Assembly: GCA_021639925.1 (NCBI GenBank)
Contig: JAJXEL010000050.1
Span: 731-12,535, forward strand
Length of the DNA stretch: 11,805 nt
Direction of reading: 5' to 3'
Source: Alphaproteobacteria bacterium
Lineage (GTDB): Bacteria > Pseudomonadota > Alphaproteobacteria > CAAGCB01 > CAG-977
Shown one piece after another: positions 1 through 6,127 of this stretch (positions are counted from its first letter, which is position 1; each line of letters starts with the position of its first letter). Position numbers and translations under genes: made by a program. The notes beneath the pieces were generated by a model. That model made no database searches, was not told where the DNA came from, and saw nothing but the letters and a program-made list of their open reading frames with translations.

Positions 1-261
1 GATAAAATGCCGATTGAGGAATTACGCCGGGTCCGCCAAAAGCAGCTGGACGCCGTTATGACGAAAATGAATAATTTTTTGTTTGCCGAAAGTATGCGGG
101 TCAGTCTGTTCGAAAACATTTTGGAGTTTTTTAAATCCGCTGAAAAAAACAAATACGTTTTAATCAACGGGCGTCCGGTTTTTCAGGATCCCGAAATGAT
201 GCGGCAGTACGATAATTTTATGACGCAGCTGCAAACGTTTCTTTCTTTTCCGCAGCTTTAA
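1..261 (+). CDS. 3' end of an unrecognised protein (5'-truncated)
   Basis: The frame is open from the first base of the window (GAT AAA, then an ATG at 7) to TAA at 259-261, and no ribosome binding site is visible before the ATG. I therefore read it as the C-terminal 86 residues of a longer gene. The visible part is charged and mostly helical-looking. It starts with a basic/glutamine stretch (RRVRQKQ), is rich in Met and Phe, and ends in LSFPQL. There is no signal peptide, membrane segment or motif I recognise, so no function is given. It converges on the minus-strand transporter with only four bases between the stop codons and no terminator hairpin. The ATG at 7 could be a true start if the gene is a short one of 84 aa. 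Confidence 0.55.
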   Translation, partial: DKMPIEELRRVRQKQLDAVMTKMNNFLFAESMRVSLFENILEFFKSAEKNKYVLINGRPVFQDPEMMRQYDNFMTQLQTFLSFPQL

Positions 262-265
262 AGAA

Positions 266-1441
266 TCAGGCGGCCCGCGATATGCTGTCGGCGCTTTGTT
301 CTGTTTCCGCCCGGCGGTAATACTTGTCCAAGATAAAGATTTTTAAAACGGCGCCGGCAATGGAAATAACCAATCCCCAGCGCAGGTTAATTCCCAGCGC
401 GGTTAACCCGGCGCACATCAGCATGGCCGAAACGGCGCCGGTATCCCACCCCAATTCCGTATAGTAGGTAAAATAAAGCGGGTGGCGCGCTTTTTTTGTG
501 GCGTTATATACGGCTGTCATTAATCCCGTCATTGAAAAACAATAAGCGATTGCGGCAAAAAAATCGCAGGCGATAATAACCGGCACTGTATAAGCGAACA
601 ATCCGCGGACGGATAAAACGACGATATGCAGGCCATAACCGATATAACAGATCAGCCGTCCTTTGCCTTTGTCAATCATTGATCCGAAAATCATGCTGCC
701 CAGCGCTCTGAAAAAAGCGGCCAGAGCCAGAATAAAACCGAAATTGCCGAAATTTTCGCTTAAGATCATAAATACGATCAGCGGCCAGATTGCTCCGGCC
801 TGGTAAAACAGGCCGTCGCCGACAAAAACGATAAAGCCGAACGGATCGATATTCTTTTTTTCTTCTTTGGTCGGCCGCGCCGGTAAAGGCAGCGAAGGCG
901 TTTTCAATAAAGGCAGAATGGCGATCAAGGTCAGAACAAACGGCATCATGAAAGCGTAAAACGCGTTAAAGGACAACAGAACGCCACCGACGGCGGGACC
1001 GATGACCGCGACGATCGTCGCAATCGCGTCGCGTATGCCGACACAGGCGCCTCTGTCTTTTGTTTCTCCGATCGAGGCAAAGTAATTATGATACGGCACC
1101 CAGTATAAAACGTCTGCCAGTCCCGAAATCAACATAAACGGAATTAAATGCCACGTCAGCCCGTCGATCGGCAGCATTGCCGGATAGCGGCAGGCAAATA
1201 CCGCGGTGCCGAGCATCAAAGTAAAATGAACGCCCTTTTTTAAACAGAAATACATGGCGGCCGGGCGGGTCAGCGTGCGTACGAACAGCATACCCGCATA
1301 AACCGTAAAAGCCAAAGGTAGCGACAGGCCTTGTTTATACAAATAGGCCAGCGTGAACATGGAACACATTTCCCAGCCCATGGCACGCAGCCCGTAATGA
1401 ACGTTCAGGAAATTTAAATCTCTGTTTGAAAAAAAGGACAT
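266..1441 (-). CDS. MFS-type integral membrane transporter
   Basis: A 391-aa, strongly hydrophobic protein with about 12 predicted membrane segments. They fall in two halves around a charged cytoplasmic linker near residues 185-200 (PLPARPTKEEKKN). Size and layout fit the major facilitator superfamily. The loop GSMIDKGKGRL in the second half resembles the DxxGRR-type loop of MFS carriers. The N-terminal half contains a short loop with ETKDRGACVGIRDAIA. The substrate cannot be told from sequence. It lies 14 bp downstream of galU on the same strand and is probably co-transcribed with it. That hints at, but does not prove, a link to sugar or envelope metabolism. The ATG at 1441 has only a weak purine run (AATAAG) before it, consistent with translation following from galU. 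Confidence 0.8.
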   Translation of the reverse strand: MSFFSNRDLNFLNVHYGLRAMGWEMCSMFTLAYLYKQGLSLPLAFTVYAGMLFVRTLTRPAAMYFCLKKGVHFTLMLGTAVFACRYPAMLPIDGLTWHLIPFMLISGLADVLYWVPYHNYFASIGETKDRGACVGIRDAIATIVAVIGPAVGGVLLSFNAFYAFMMPFVLTLIAILPLLKTPSLPLPARPTKEEKKNIDPFGFIVFVGDGLFYQAGAIWPLIVFMILSENFGNFGFILALAAFFRALGSMIFGSMIDKGKGRLICYIGYGLHIVVLSVRGLFAYTVPVIIACDFFAAIAYCFSMTGLMTAVYNATKKARHPLYFTYYTELGWDTGAVSAMLMCAGLTALGINLRWGLVISIAGAVLKIFILDKYYRRAETEQSADSISRAA

Positions 1442-1455
1442 CTTATTAAAGCCCG

Positions 1456-2328
1456 TTAAATGGAAAGCGTTTTTAGCGCGGCTTTAAATTCCTGCGCCAG
1501 ATCGGGTCTGTCAAGCGCGTATTCGATATTAGCCATTAAAAAGCCGATTTTATTGCCGCAGTCGAACCGCTTTCCTTCGACGCGCATGCCGTGGAAAGGA
1601 ACTCTGTCCAGCGTTTCGGCCATTGCGTCCGTTAATTGGATTTCTCCTTTGGCGCCGGTTTTTTGCTTGTCCAGTTCGACGAATATTTCCGGCGACAAGA
1701 TATAACGTCCCAAAATCGCGCAGCGTGACGGCGCTTCGCCCGGCGCGGGTTTTTCAACCATGCCGTTGACTTTGACCAGTTTGCCGTCGTCCGAAGCCAG
1801 ACTCAGAATACCGTAACGCGACGTTTGGTCTTCGGGAACGTCTTCGATCGCGACCAGATTGCCGGCCGTTTTGGGATATTCCTTCACCATTTGTTCCAGG
1901 CACGGCGTTTTGCTGTGGAACAAATCGTCAGGCAGCAAAACGGCGAAAGGTTCGTCGCCGACCAGATCGCGCGCGCACCAGACGGCATGCCCCAGTCCTT
2001 TGGGTTCGCTTTGGCGGGTATAGGAAATTTTCCCCGAATCGAGCGTGCAGTCTTTTAAAAAGCTCAGAAGATCCGTTTTGCCGTCTTTTTGCAGCAGTTG
2101 TTCCAAATGGATATTAGAATCAAAATGATCTTCGATTGCGGTTTTACCGTGTCCGGTGACAAAAATAAAGTGTTCGATCCCCGCGGCAATGGCTTCTTCG
2201 ACGGCATATTGGATCAAAGGTTTGTCAACAACGGGCAGCATTTCTTTCGGCATGGCTTTCGTCGCCGGCAGAAATCTGGTTCCCAGCCCGCCGACAGGGA
2301 AAACGGCTTTACGAATGTGGACTGTCAT
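1456..2328 (-). CDS. galU: UTP--glucose-1-phosphate uridylyltransferase
   Basis: A 290-aa cytoplasmic nucleotidyltransferase, the usual GalU length. It makes UDP-glucose from UTP and glucose-1-phosphate, a precursor for galactose metabolism, LPS and capsule. The N-terminal nucleotide-binding loop GGLGTRFLPATKAMPKEM (residues 13-30) is intact, followed by DKPLIQYAVEEA. PDD (near residue 133) and VEKP (near 192) match the metal/sugar-binding motifs of the family. The ATG at 2328 is preceded by AAGGAG at 5-nt spacing. It is the first gene of a probable operon with the downstream MFS transporter. Family assignment is secure; the physiological pathway fed here is not visible. Confidence 0.96.
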   Translation of the reverse strand: MTVHIRKAVFPVGGLGTRFLPATKAMPKEMLPVVDKPLIQYAVEEAIAAGIEHFIFVTGHGKTAIEDHFDSNIHLEQLLQKDGKTDLLSFLKDCTLDSGKISYTRQSEPKGLGHAVWCARDLVGDEPFAVLLPDDLFHSKTPCLEQMVKEYPKTAGNLVAIEDVPEDQTSRYGILSLASDDGKLVKVNGMVEKPAPGEAPSRCAILGRYILSPEIFVELDKQKTGAKGEIQLTDAMAETLDRVPFHGMRVEGKRFDCGNKIGFLMANIEYALDRPDLAQEFKAALKTLSI

Positions 2329-2413
2329 AACGGCTCCTTAACATAAAAAGAAAATAAGAAATCATTTTTTTGTTTTACCCTATTCTTTTAAATAAGGAAA
2401 ATACAAAAATGAT

Positions 2414-2489
2414 TTGACAACAGCTTTAGAGATTGCCAATTTAAGCATGGTAAAAAATACCAAAACATAAAGATATATCTTCCTGTCAA
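2414..2489. promoter_or_regulatory. Divergent AT-rich control region of galU and the ATP-grasp gene
   Basis: The 216 bp between galU and the ATP-grasp gene must hold both divergent promoters. Visible candidates are a perfect TTGACA on the plus strand (2414-2419), a perfect TTGACA on the minus strand (complement of 2484-2489) and a 12-bp perfect palindrome AAGATATATCTT (2470-2481) between them. Neither TTGACA has a convincing -10 box at 16-18 bp: on the minus strand TATGTT lies at only 14 bp. The region is therefore marked as regulatory without calling a start site. The palindrome could be an operator or chance in AT-rich DNA. Confidence 0.3.
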
Positions 2490-2544
2490 GGAAAAGTAAA
2501 AAAAACAGCTGAAAAAGAACCGAAAATAACCAGGAGTTATTACC

Positions 2545-3729
2545 GTGAATTTTGTCTTCCTTTCGCCGCATTTTCCGTCGCACTACGTGAATTTTGCGGA
2601 CCGCCTGAAAAAAATGGGCGTCAATGTACTGGGAATTGCTGATTCTCCGTACGATTCTTTAACTTCCCAGTTAAAGGAATCTCTGACCGAATACTATCGT
2701 GTCGACAATATGGAAAATTACGATGAAGTTATGCGCGCCGTTGCGTATTTTATTCATAAGTACGGCCGGATCGACAGATTGGAATCTTTCAACGAATACT
2801 GGCTGGAAACAGACGCGCGCCTGCGTACCGACTTTAATATCGAAGGAACAAAATATCCTGAAGTTCTGGAAAGCAAACGCAAATATTTAATGAAAGATCA
2901 CTTTAAAAAGGCTGGCGTTCCTTCCGCGCGCTGCCATTTGGTGTCTACTTATGAAGAAGGCAAAAAGTTCTTGGACGAAGTCGGATTCCCCGTTTTTGTC
3001 AAACCTGATATCGGCGTGGGGGCGTATGCGTCTTACAAGCTGTCCAATCAGGAAGAATTTGACGCTTTTTATGCCGATCACCCTGATGTTCCTTATGTTA
3101 TGGAAGAATTCGTCAACGGTTTGATCGTGACTTTTGACGGGATTGCGAACTATGAAAACGAACCGATTTTCATGACCAGCCACATTTTCCCCGAAAACGT
3201 TGCGGAAACGGTTAATGCGGGCGACGATCTGCGTTATTATTCCGTTTTGAAAATTGATCCGAAGCTGGAAAAGGCGGGACGGGCGGTTTTGTCTGCCTTT
3301 AACACGACGGCCCGTTTCTTTCATTTTGAATTTTTCAAGTTGTATGAAGACAAAAAAGGCCTGGGCAAAAAGGGTGATTATGTCGCTTTGGAAGTCAATA
3401 TGCGTCCGCCCGGCGGCTGTATGCCCGAACTGATGAATTATGAACATGACGCGGACGTTTATCAGATGTACGCCGACATGATCGTGCATGACAAGCTGTA
3501 TCAGCCGACGGAAAAGAAATATATCGGTATTTACGTTGCGCGCAAAGACTGTTTTAACTATGTTCATTCTCATGAAGAAATCTGTGAAAAATATGCGGAC
3601 AACCTGATGCAGTATCATGACGTTGACGCTATTTTTGCTCCGGTCATGGGGGATCACATGTATTTAATGCGCGCGCAAACCCAGGAAGAAACAGATGAAA
3701 TTATCAACTTTGTTCAGGAAAAGTGCTGA
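2545..3729 (+). CDS. ATP-grasp family carboxylate-amine/thiol ligase
   Basis: A 394-aa ATP-grasp protein, a class that activates a carboxylate as acyl-phosphate and joins it to an amine or other nucleophile. The N-terminal ~110 residues form a Rossmann-like pre-ATP-grasp domain (NFVFLSPHFPSHYVNF). The ATP-binding lysine is in FVKPDIGVGA (K153), the adenine-contact acidic pair in MEEFVNG (E187/E188), and the Mg2+/phosphate triad is ALEVNMRPPGG (E283, N285, R287). The start is a GTG with AGGAG at 8-nt spacing. Its stop overlaps the start of the downstream esterase by one base (TGATG), so the two are translationally coupled and probably act on one pathway. The substrate is unknown. It is not clearly a biotin carboxylase, PurD/PurK, Ddl or RimK. 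Confidence 0.85.
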   Translation: MNFVFLSPHFPSHYVNFADRLKKMGVNVLGIADSPYDSLTSQLKESLTEYYRVDNMENYDEVMRAVAYFIHKYGRIDRLESFNEYWLETDARLRTDFNIEGTKYPEVLESKRKYLMKDHFKKAGVPSARCHLVSTYEEGKKFLDEVGFPVFVKPDIGVGAYASYKLSNQEEFDAFYADHPDVPYVMEEFVNGLIVTFDGIANYENEPIFMTSHIFPENVAETVNAGDDLRYYSVLKIDPKLEKAGRAVLSAFNTTARFFHFEFFKLYEDKKGLGKKGDYVALEVNMRPPGGCMPELMNYEHDADVYQMYADMIVHDKLYQPTEKKYIGIYVARKDCFNYVHSHEEICEKYADNLMQYHDVDAIFAPVMGDHMYLMRAQTQEETDEIINFVQEKC

Positions 3730-4478
3730 TGAAGATTGAATATTATAACGAATACAGCCCGTCTTTGGGCCGTCATATGGAATTAAAGGTGTACGGGCAT
3801 GCCGGAAAACCGATTTTGGTTTTCCCGTCTCAGTGCGGCCGTTTTTACGAATATGAAGGATTCGGCATGATCGACGCCGCGTCCGGTTTTATTGAAGAAG
3901 GACGCGCTCAATTTTTCTGTGTTGACGGTTTGGACTGGGAAACGTTTGTCTGCGCCAACTGGCCCGGCGACAGGCTGTATCGTTTCGAACAGTATTTTAA
4001 CTATGTGTGCGAAGAAGTTGTTCCGTGGGCAATGGACATCAATGCCATGGGCAGCAATTACCGCGCCGGCGGCATGATGACGACGGGGTGTTCAATGGGG
4101 GCGCTGCATGCGGCGAACTTTTTCTTCCGCCGTCCGGACATCTTTGACGCCGTGATTGCGCAAAGCGGGTTGTACAGTATCCGGTCTTTCTTCGGCGAAT
4201 GTGACGAACCGGGGATTTACTTTAACTCTCCTTTGGAATATCTGCCGAACATGAATGATCAGGGAACGATTGATTTGTATAACCGTTCGGATGTTATCAT
4301 TTCCGTCGGACAGGGCGCATGGGAACATGAATGTCTGAACGATACGCGGGCTTTGGACGGTATTCTGCGGTCCAAAGGGATTAATGCGTGGGTTGATTAT
4401 TGGGGCTATGACGTGCCGCATGACTGGCCGGCATGGCGTGTTCAGCTGCCTTATTTTTTGGGGCATTTGCTCGGATAA
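3729..4478 (+). CDS. Putative alpha/beta-hydrolase esterase (PF00756-like)
   Basis: A 249-aa alpha/beta hydrolase. The nucleophile elbow GCSMG places the catalytic serine at S122, followed by HAANFFFRRPDIFDAVIAQSG, a pattern typical of the esterase D/antigen 85-like family. The likely catalytic histidine is in DVPHDWPAW near residue 231; an acidic partner may be in RSDVIISVG. There is no signal peptide, so it is cytoplasmic. I use the ATG at 3729, which overlaps the upstream stop; an in-frame GTG at 3723 would add two residues. It ends the bicistron with the ATP-grasp gene, and a strong terminator follows three bases after the stop. It may hydrolyse or transfer the product of the ligase, which is inference from the coupling only. 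Confidence 0.85.
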   Translation: MKIEYYNEYSPSLGRHMELKVYGHAGKPILVFPSQCGRFYEYEGFGMIDAASGFIEEGRAQFFCVDGLDWETFVCANWPGDRLYRFEQYFNYVCEEVVPWAMDINAMGSNYRAGGMMTTGCSMGALHAANFFFRRPDIFDAVIAQSGLYSIRSFFGECDEPGIYFNSPLEYLPNMNDQGTIDLYNRSDVIISVGQGAWEHECLNDTRALDGILRSKGINAWVDYWGYDVPHDWPAWRVQLPYFLGHLLG

Positions 4479-4480
4479 TG

Positions 4481-4510
4481 AAAAACGGAGCTGCAAGGCT
4501 CCGTTTTTTT
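4481..4510 (+). terminator. Intrinsic terminator of the ATP-grasp/esterase operon
   Basis: Stem CGGAGC (4486-4491) and GCTCCG (4498-4503) with loop TGCAAG. It is flanked by five A residues on the left that can pair with the T-run on the right, and is followed by seven T residues. It sits directly after the esterase stop codon. Confidence 0.92.
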
Positions 4511-4549
4511 ATTTCTTTTTAGGTAAAAAACGGGTAAAAGGAAACAGAT

Positions 4550-4626
4550 GTCCCCGTAGCTCAACCGGATAGAGCACAGGTTTCCTAAACCTGGGGCTGT
4601 GAGTTCGATTCTCGCCGGGGACACCA
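4550..4626 (+). tRNA. tRNA-Arg (anticodon CCU), CCA encoded
   Basis: A complete 77-nt cloverleaf. Acceptor stem GTCCCCG/CGGGGAC (4550-4556 with 4616-4622), D-stem GCTC/GAGC, anticodon stem CAGGT/ACCTG with loop TTCCTAA (anticodon CCT at 4584-4586), T-stem GTGAG/CTCGC with loop TTCGATT. The discriminator is A4623 and CCA is encoded at 4624-4626. It reads the rare AGG codon. No mismatch is visible in any stem. The 3' end takes part in two odd structures described separately: the downstream hairpin includes the CCA, and the last 16 nt (4608-4623) are copied three times downstream. Confidence 0.97.
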
Positions 4627-4663
4627 AAATAAAAACCGCCGTTTGGCGGTTTTTGTTTTGGTG
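4622..4663 (+). terminator. Long terminator-like hairpin fused to the tRNA 3' end
   Basis: The core stem is AAAAACCGCC (4631-4640) with GGCGGTTTTT (4645-4654) and loop GTTT, followed by a T-rich stretch. Pairing continues outwards through a T-G wobble (4630/4655) to CACCAAAA (4622-4629) with TTTTGGTG (4656-4663), giving about 19 pairs. The left arm contains the last acceptor-stem base, the discriminator and the CCA of the tRNA. The core alone is a good intrinsic terminator for the tRNA transcript; the outer part is unusual. Confidence 0.8.
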
Positions 4664-5118
4664 TTTTTCGGCGGCGTCGAACGAACGGGGCGGTGTGAGT
4701 TCGGCGACCAGCGGGAGCGACGCCCGCAAGGGCGGTCCGTCAGGACGAGAAAGCGAAGCTTTCGAGCATTCTCGCCGGGGACATATCTGTCTGGCGTTTT
4801 GTTTTGGTGTTTTGTGGCGGCATCGGACGAACGGGGCGATGTGAGTTCGGCGACCAGCGGGAGCGACGCCCACAAGGGTGGTCCGTCAGGACGAGAAAGC
4901 GAAGCTTTCGAGCATTCTCGCCGGGGACACATCTGTTTGGCGGTTTTTGTTTTGGTGTTTTGTGGCGGCATCGGACGAACGGGGCGGTGTGAGTTCGGCG
5001 ACCAGCGGGAGCGACGCCCGCGTCAGGACGAGAAAGCGAAGCTTTCGAGCATTCTCGCCGGGGACATATCTGTCTGGCGTTTTGTTTTGGTGTTTTGTGG
5101 CGGCATCGGACGAACGGC
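4624..5118 (+). repeat. tRNA-derived tandem repeat array downstream of tRNA-Arg
   Basis: Three full units and one partial unit: 4624-4783 (160 bp), 4784-4929 (146 bp), 4930-5066 (137 bp), 5067-5118 (52 bp). Each full unit ends in ATTCTCGCCGGGGACA, identical to the tRNA 3' end (4608-4623); copies lie at 4768-4783, 4914-4929 and 5051-5066. Each unit also holds TGTGAGTTCG, the tRNA sequence immediately before it (4598-4607), at 4694-4703, 4840-4849 and 4988-4997. In the tRNA the two pieces are contiguous. In units 1 and 2 they are separated by a 64-nt insert, and in unit 3 by 53 nt (an 11-nt deletion). The insert carries a hairpin GAAAGC-GAA-GCTTTC and, in units 1-2, a second one. Unit 1 begins with the complete terminator hairpin; later units keep only its right arm. 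No convincing gene is present. This fills most of the 679 bp between the esterase and HxlR genes. Confidence 0.9.
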
Positions 5119-5157
5119 TGTGAACAGTTATACCTGTTTATTTTTGTACTTTATTCC

Positions 5158-5454
5158 TCATTCGGCCATTGAATCGATAACCGGTTTTAACGACAGACCG
5201 GTTTTGTTCAGACTGTATTCTACGCGGGGTGGTACTTCCGCATAGACTTTGCGGTTTAACAGTCCGTCGTTTTCCAAATCCCGCAGATTTTCGGTTAAAA
5301 CGCGCTGGCTGATTCCGGTCAGGTTTTTGCGCAGCTCTCCGAAACGTTTTGTTCCGCCCAACAGATCGCGGATAATTAATAATTTCCACTTGTTGCCGAT
5401 CAGATTTATGGTTGTTGCTACCGGACAGTCTAAAATTTTTTTATTCGAAATCAT
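5158..5454 (-). CDS. HxlR-family winged-helix transcriptional regulator
   Basis: A 98-aa DNA-binding protein of normal HxlR (DUF24) size. CPVATTINLIGNKWKLLIIRDLL opens the domain, the segment TKRFGELRKNLTGISQRVLTENLRDLENDGLL covers the helix-turn-helix and recognition helix, and YAEVPPRVEYSLNKTG is the conserved wing. One cysteine (C10) sits at the position that is redox- or electrophile-sensitive in relatives such as HypR/YodB, so sensing of reactive compounds is possible but only inferred. The ATG at 5454 has GGAG at 8-nt spacing. It is divergent from the cupin gene across 122 bp, the usual layout in which such a regulator controls its neighbour. Confidence 0.93.
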   Translation of the reverse strand: MISNKKILDCPVATTINLIGNKWKLLIIRDLLGGTKRFGELRKNLTGISQRVLTENLRDLENDGLLNRKVYAEVPPRVEYSLNKTGLSLKPVIDSMAE

Positions 5455-5466
5455 CAGCGTTTCTCC

Positions 5467-5538
5467 AATAGTTACTTTTTGAATACTTTATAATAAAATA
5501 GTGCCTGCTTTACATTTTCATCTAACTATTATTATGCT
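5467..5538. promoter_or_regulatory. HxlR/cupin divergent promoter with inverted repeat
   Basis: AATAGTTA (5467-5474) and TAACTATT (5523-5530) are perfect 8-bp inverted copies whose centres are 56 bp apart within the 122-bp intergenic region. A plausible plus-strand promoter is TTTACA (5509-5514) with TATGCT (5533-5538) at 18 bp, so the right half-site would lie between -35 and -10. On the minus strand TATAAA (complement of 5487-5492) is a possible -10 for the regulator. An operator role is inferred. Confidence 0.4.
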
Positions 5539-5576
5539 TCTATTATCCTTTTTCAACAGATTTATGGAGGTTATCA

Positions 5577-6005
5577 ATGCAGAATATTATCGTTAAAAAT
5601 TATTGTACGATTGAAGCGCGGATACAGACGCAAGGCGACAACCGGTTTGCGGTAAAGCCGGTTATAGATGATATTTCAAAATATTCCGCCAACTTTGTGG
5701 AAGTGGAACCCGGAAAATATGCTTACGGATATCATTACCATGAAGAAAACGAAGAAATCTTTTTTATTATCAGCGGCGAAGCGTCCGTTAAAACCGAAAA
5801 AGGCGATATTCATTTAAAACAGGGAGATATCATCTGTTTTCCCGCCAATATTAATGGATCGCATGTTATTTCCAATCCGTCCGAAACGGAAAAACTGGTT
5901 TATTTGGACGTCGGCACGGCAAACAGACCCGATATTGTTCACTTTACCGGAACAAAATCCGGTATGGTTGTGTCCGGAAAAGAAGTTTATCGGTTCAAAG
6001 AATAA
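5577..6005 (+). CDS. Single-domain cupin protein
   Basis: A 142-aa protein with one cupin beta-barrel. Motif 1 is GYHYHEENEEIFFIISG (H53, H55 and E59/E60 as metal ligands, closing glycine at 67). Motif 2 is GDIICFPANINGSH (G83 to H96), supplying the third histidine. A metal-binding small-molecule enzyme or sensor is likely, but cupins are too diverse to name a substrate. The ATG at 5577 has GGAGG at 6-nt spacing. It is transcribed away from an HxlR regulator, which probably controls it, and ends in a strong terminator, so it seems monocistronic. Confidence 0.88.
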   Translation: MQNIIVKNYCTIEARIQTQGDNRFAVKPVIDDISKYSANFVEVEPGKYAYGYHYHEENEEIFFIISGEASVKTEKGDIHLKQGDIICFPANINGSHVISNPSETEKLVYLDVGTANRPDIVHFTGTKSGMVVSGKEVYRFKE

Positions 6006-6017
6006 TTCGTTTTTTAT

Positions 6018-6046
6018 AAAGAGAGTCTCCGGACTCTCTTTTTTTT
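6018..6046 (+). terminator. Intrinsic terminator of the cupin gene
   Basis: Stem GAGAGTC (6021-6027) and GACTCTC (6032-6038) with tetraloop TCCG, extended by AAA/TTT pairs and followed by eight T residues (6039-6046). It lies 12 bp after the cupin stop. Confidence 0.93.
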
Positions 6047-6127
6047 AGGCGTCAGCGCAGATTTTGTTTAAACCGGAGCTCTGTTTTGATTAAAATTGCA
6101 TTTAAAGAAAGTTCACAGAGGAAAAAT

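Noticed and set aside
2887..3657. 256-codon minus-strand open frame inside the ATP-grasp gene
   Set aside because: It lies wholly antisense to a gene with intact catalytic motifs, and its product has no recognisable domain.
4451..4971. Minus-strand open frames over the tRNA and repeats
   Set aside because: They are antisense to the tRNA. Peptides such as RIELTAPGLGNLCSIRLSYG are a well-known artefact of translating tRNA genes backwards.
4608..5066. attL/attR pair of an integrated element at the tRNA
   Set aside because: The copied tRNA tails resemble att sites, but no integrase lies nearby and the DNA between copies is only repeat sequence, too short for a mobile element.
4624..5118. CRISPR array
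   Set aside because: Spacing is irregular (160, 146, 137 bp), the units are long and mutually similar throughout, and there are no unique spacers or cas genes.
5123..5145. Weak hairpin AACAG-CTGTT followed by a T-rich run after the array
   Set aside because: Only five pairs, two of them G-C, so too weak to call a terminator, though it could end read-through of the array.
4643..5245. A long plus-strand open frame (200 codons, arginine-rich) running through the repeat array
   Set aside because: Several frames stay open on both strands here because the units lack stop codons. Unit lengths (160, 146, 137) are not multiples of three, so the frame changes in every unit, and there is no good ribosome binding site. 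A small basic protein such as E. coli Tpr cannot be fully excluded.
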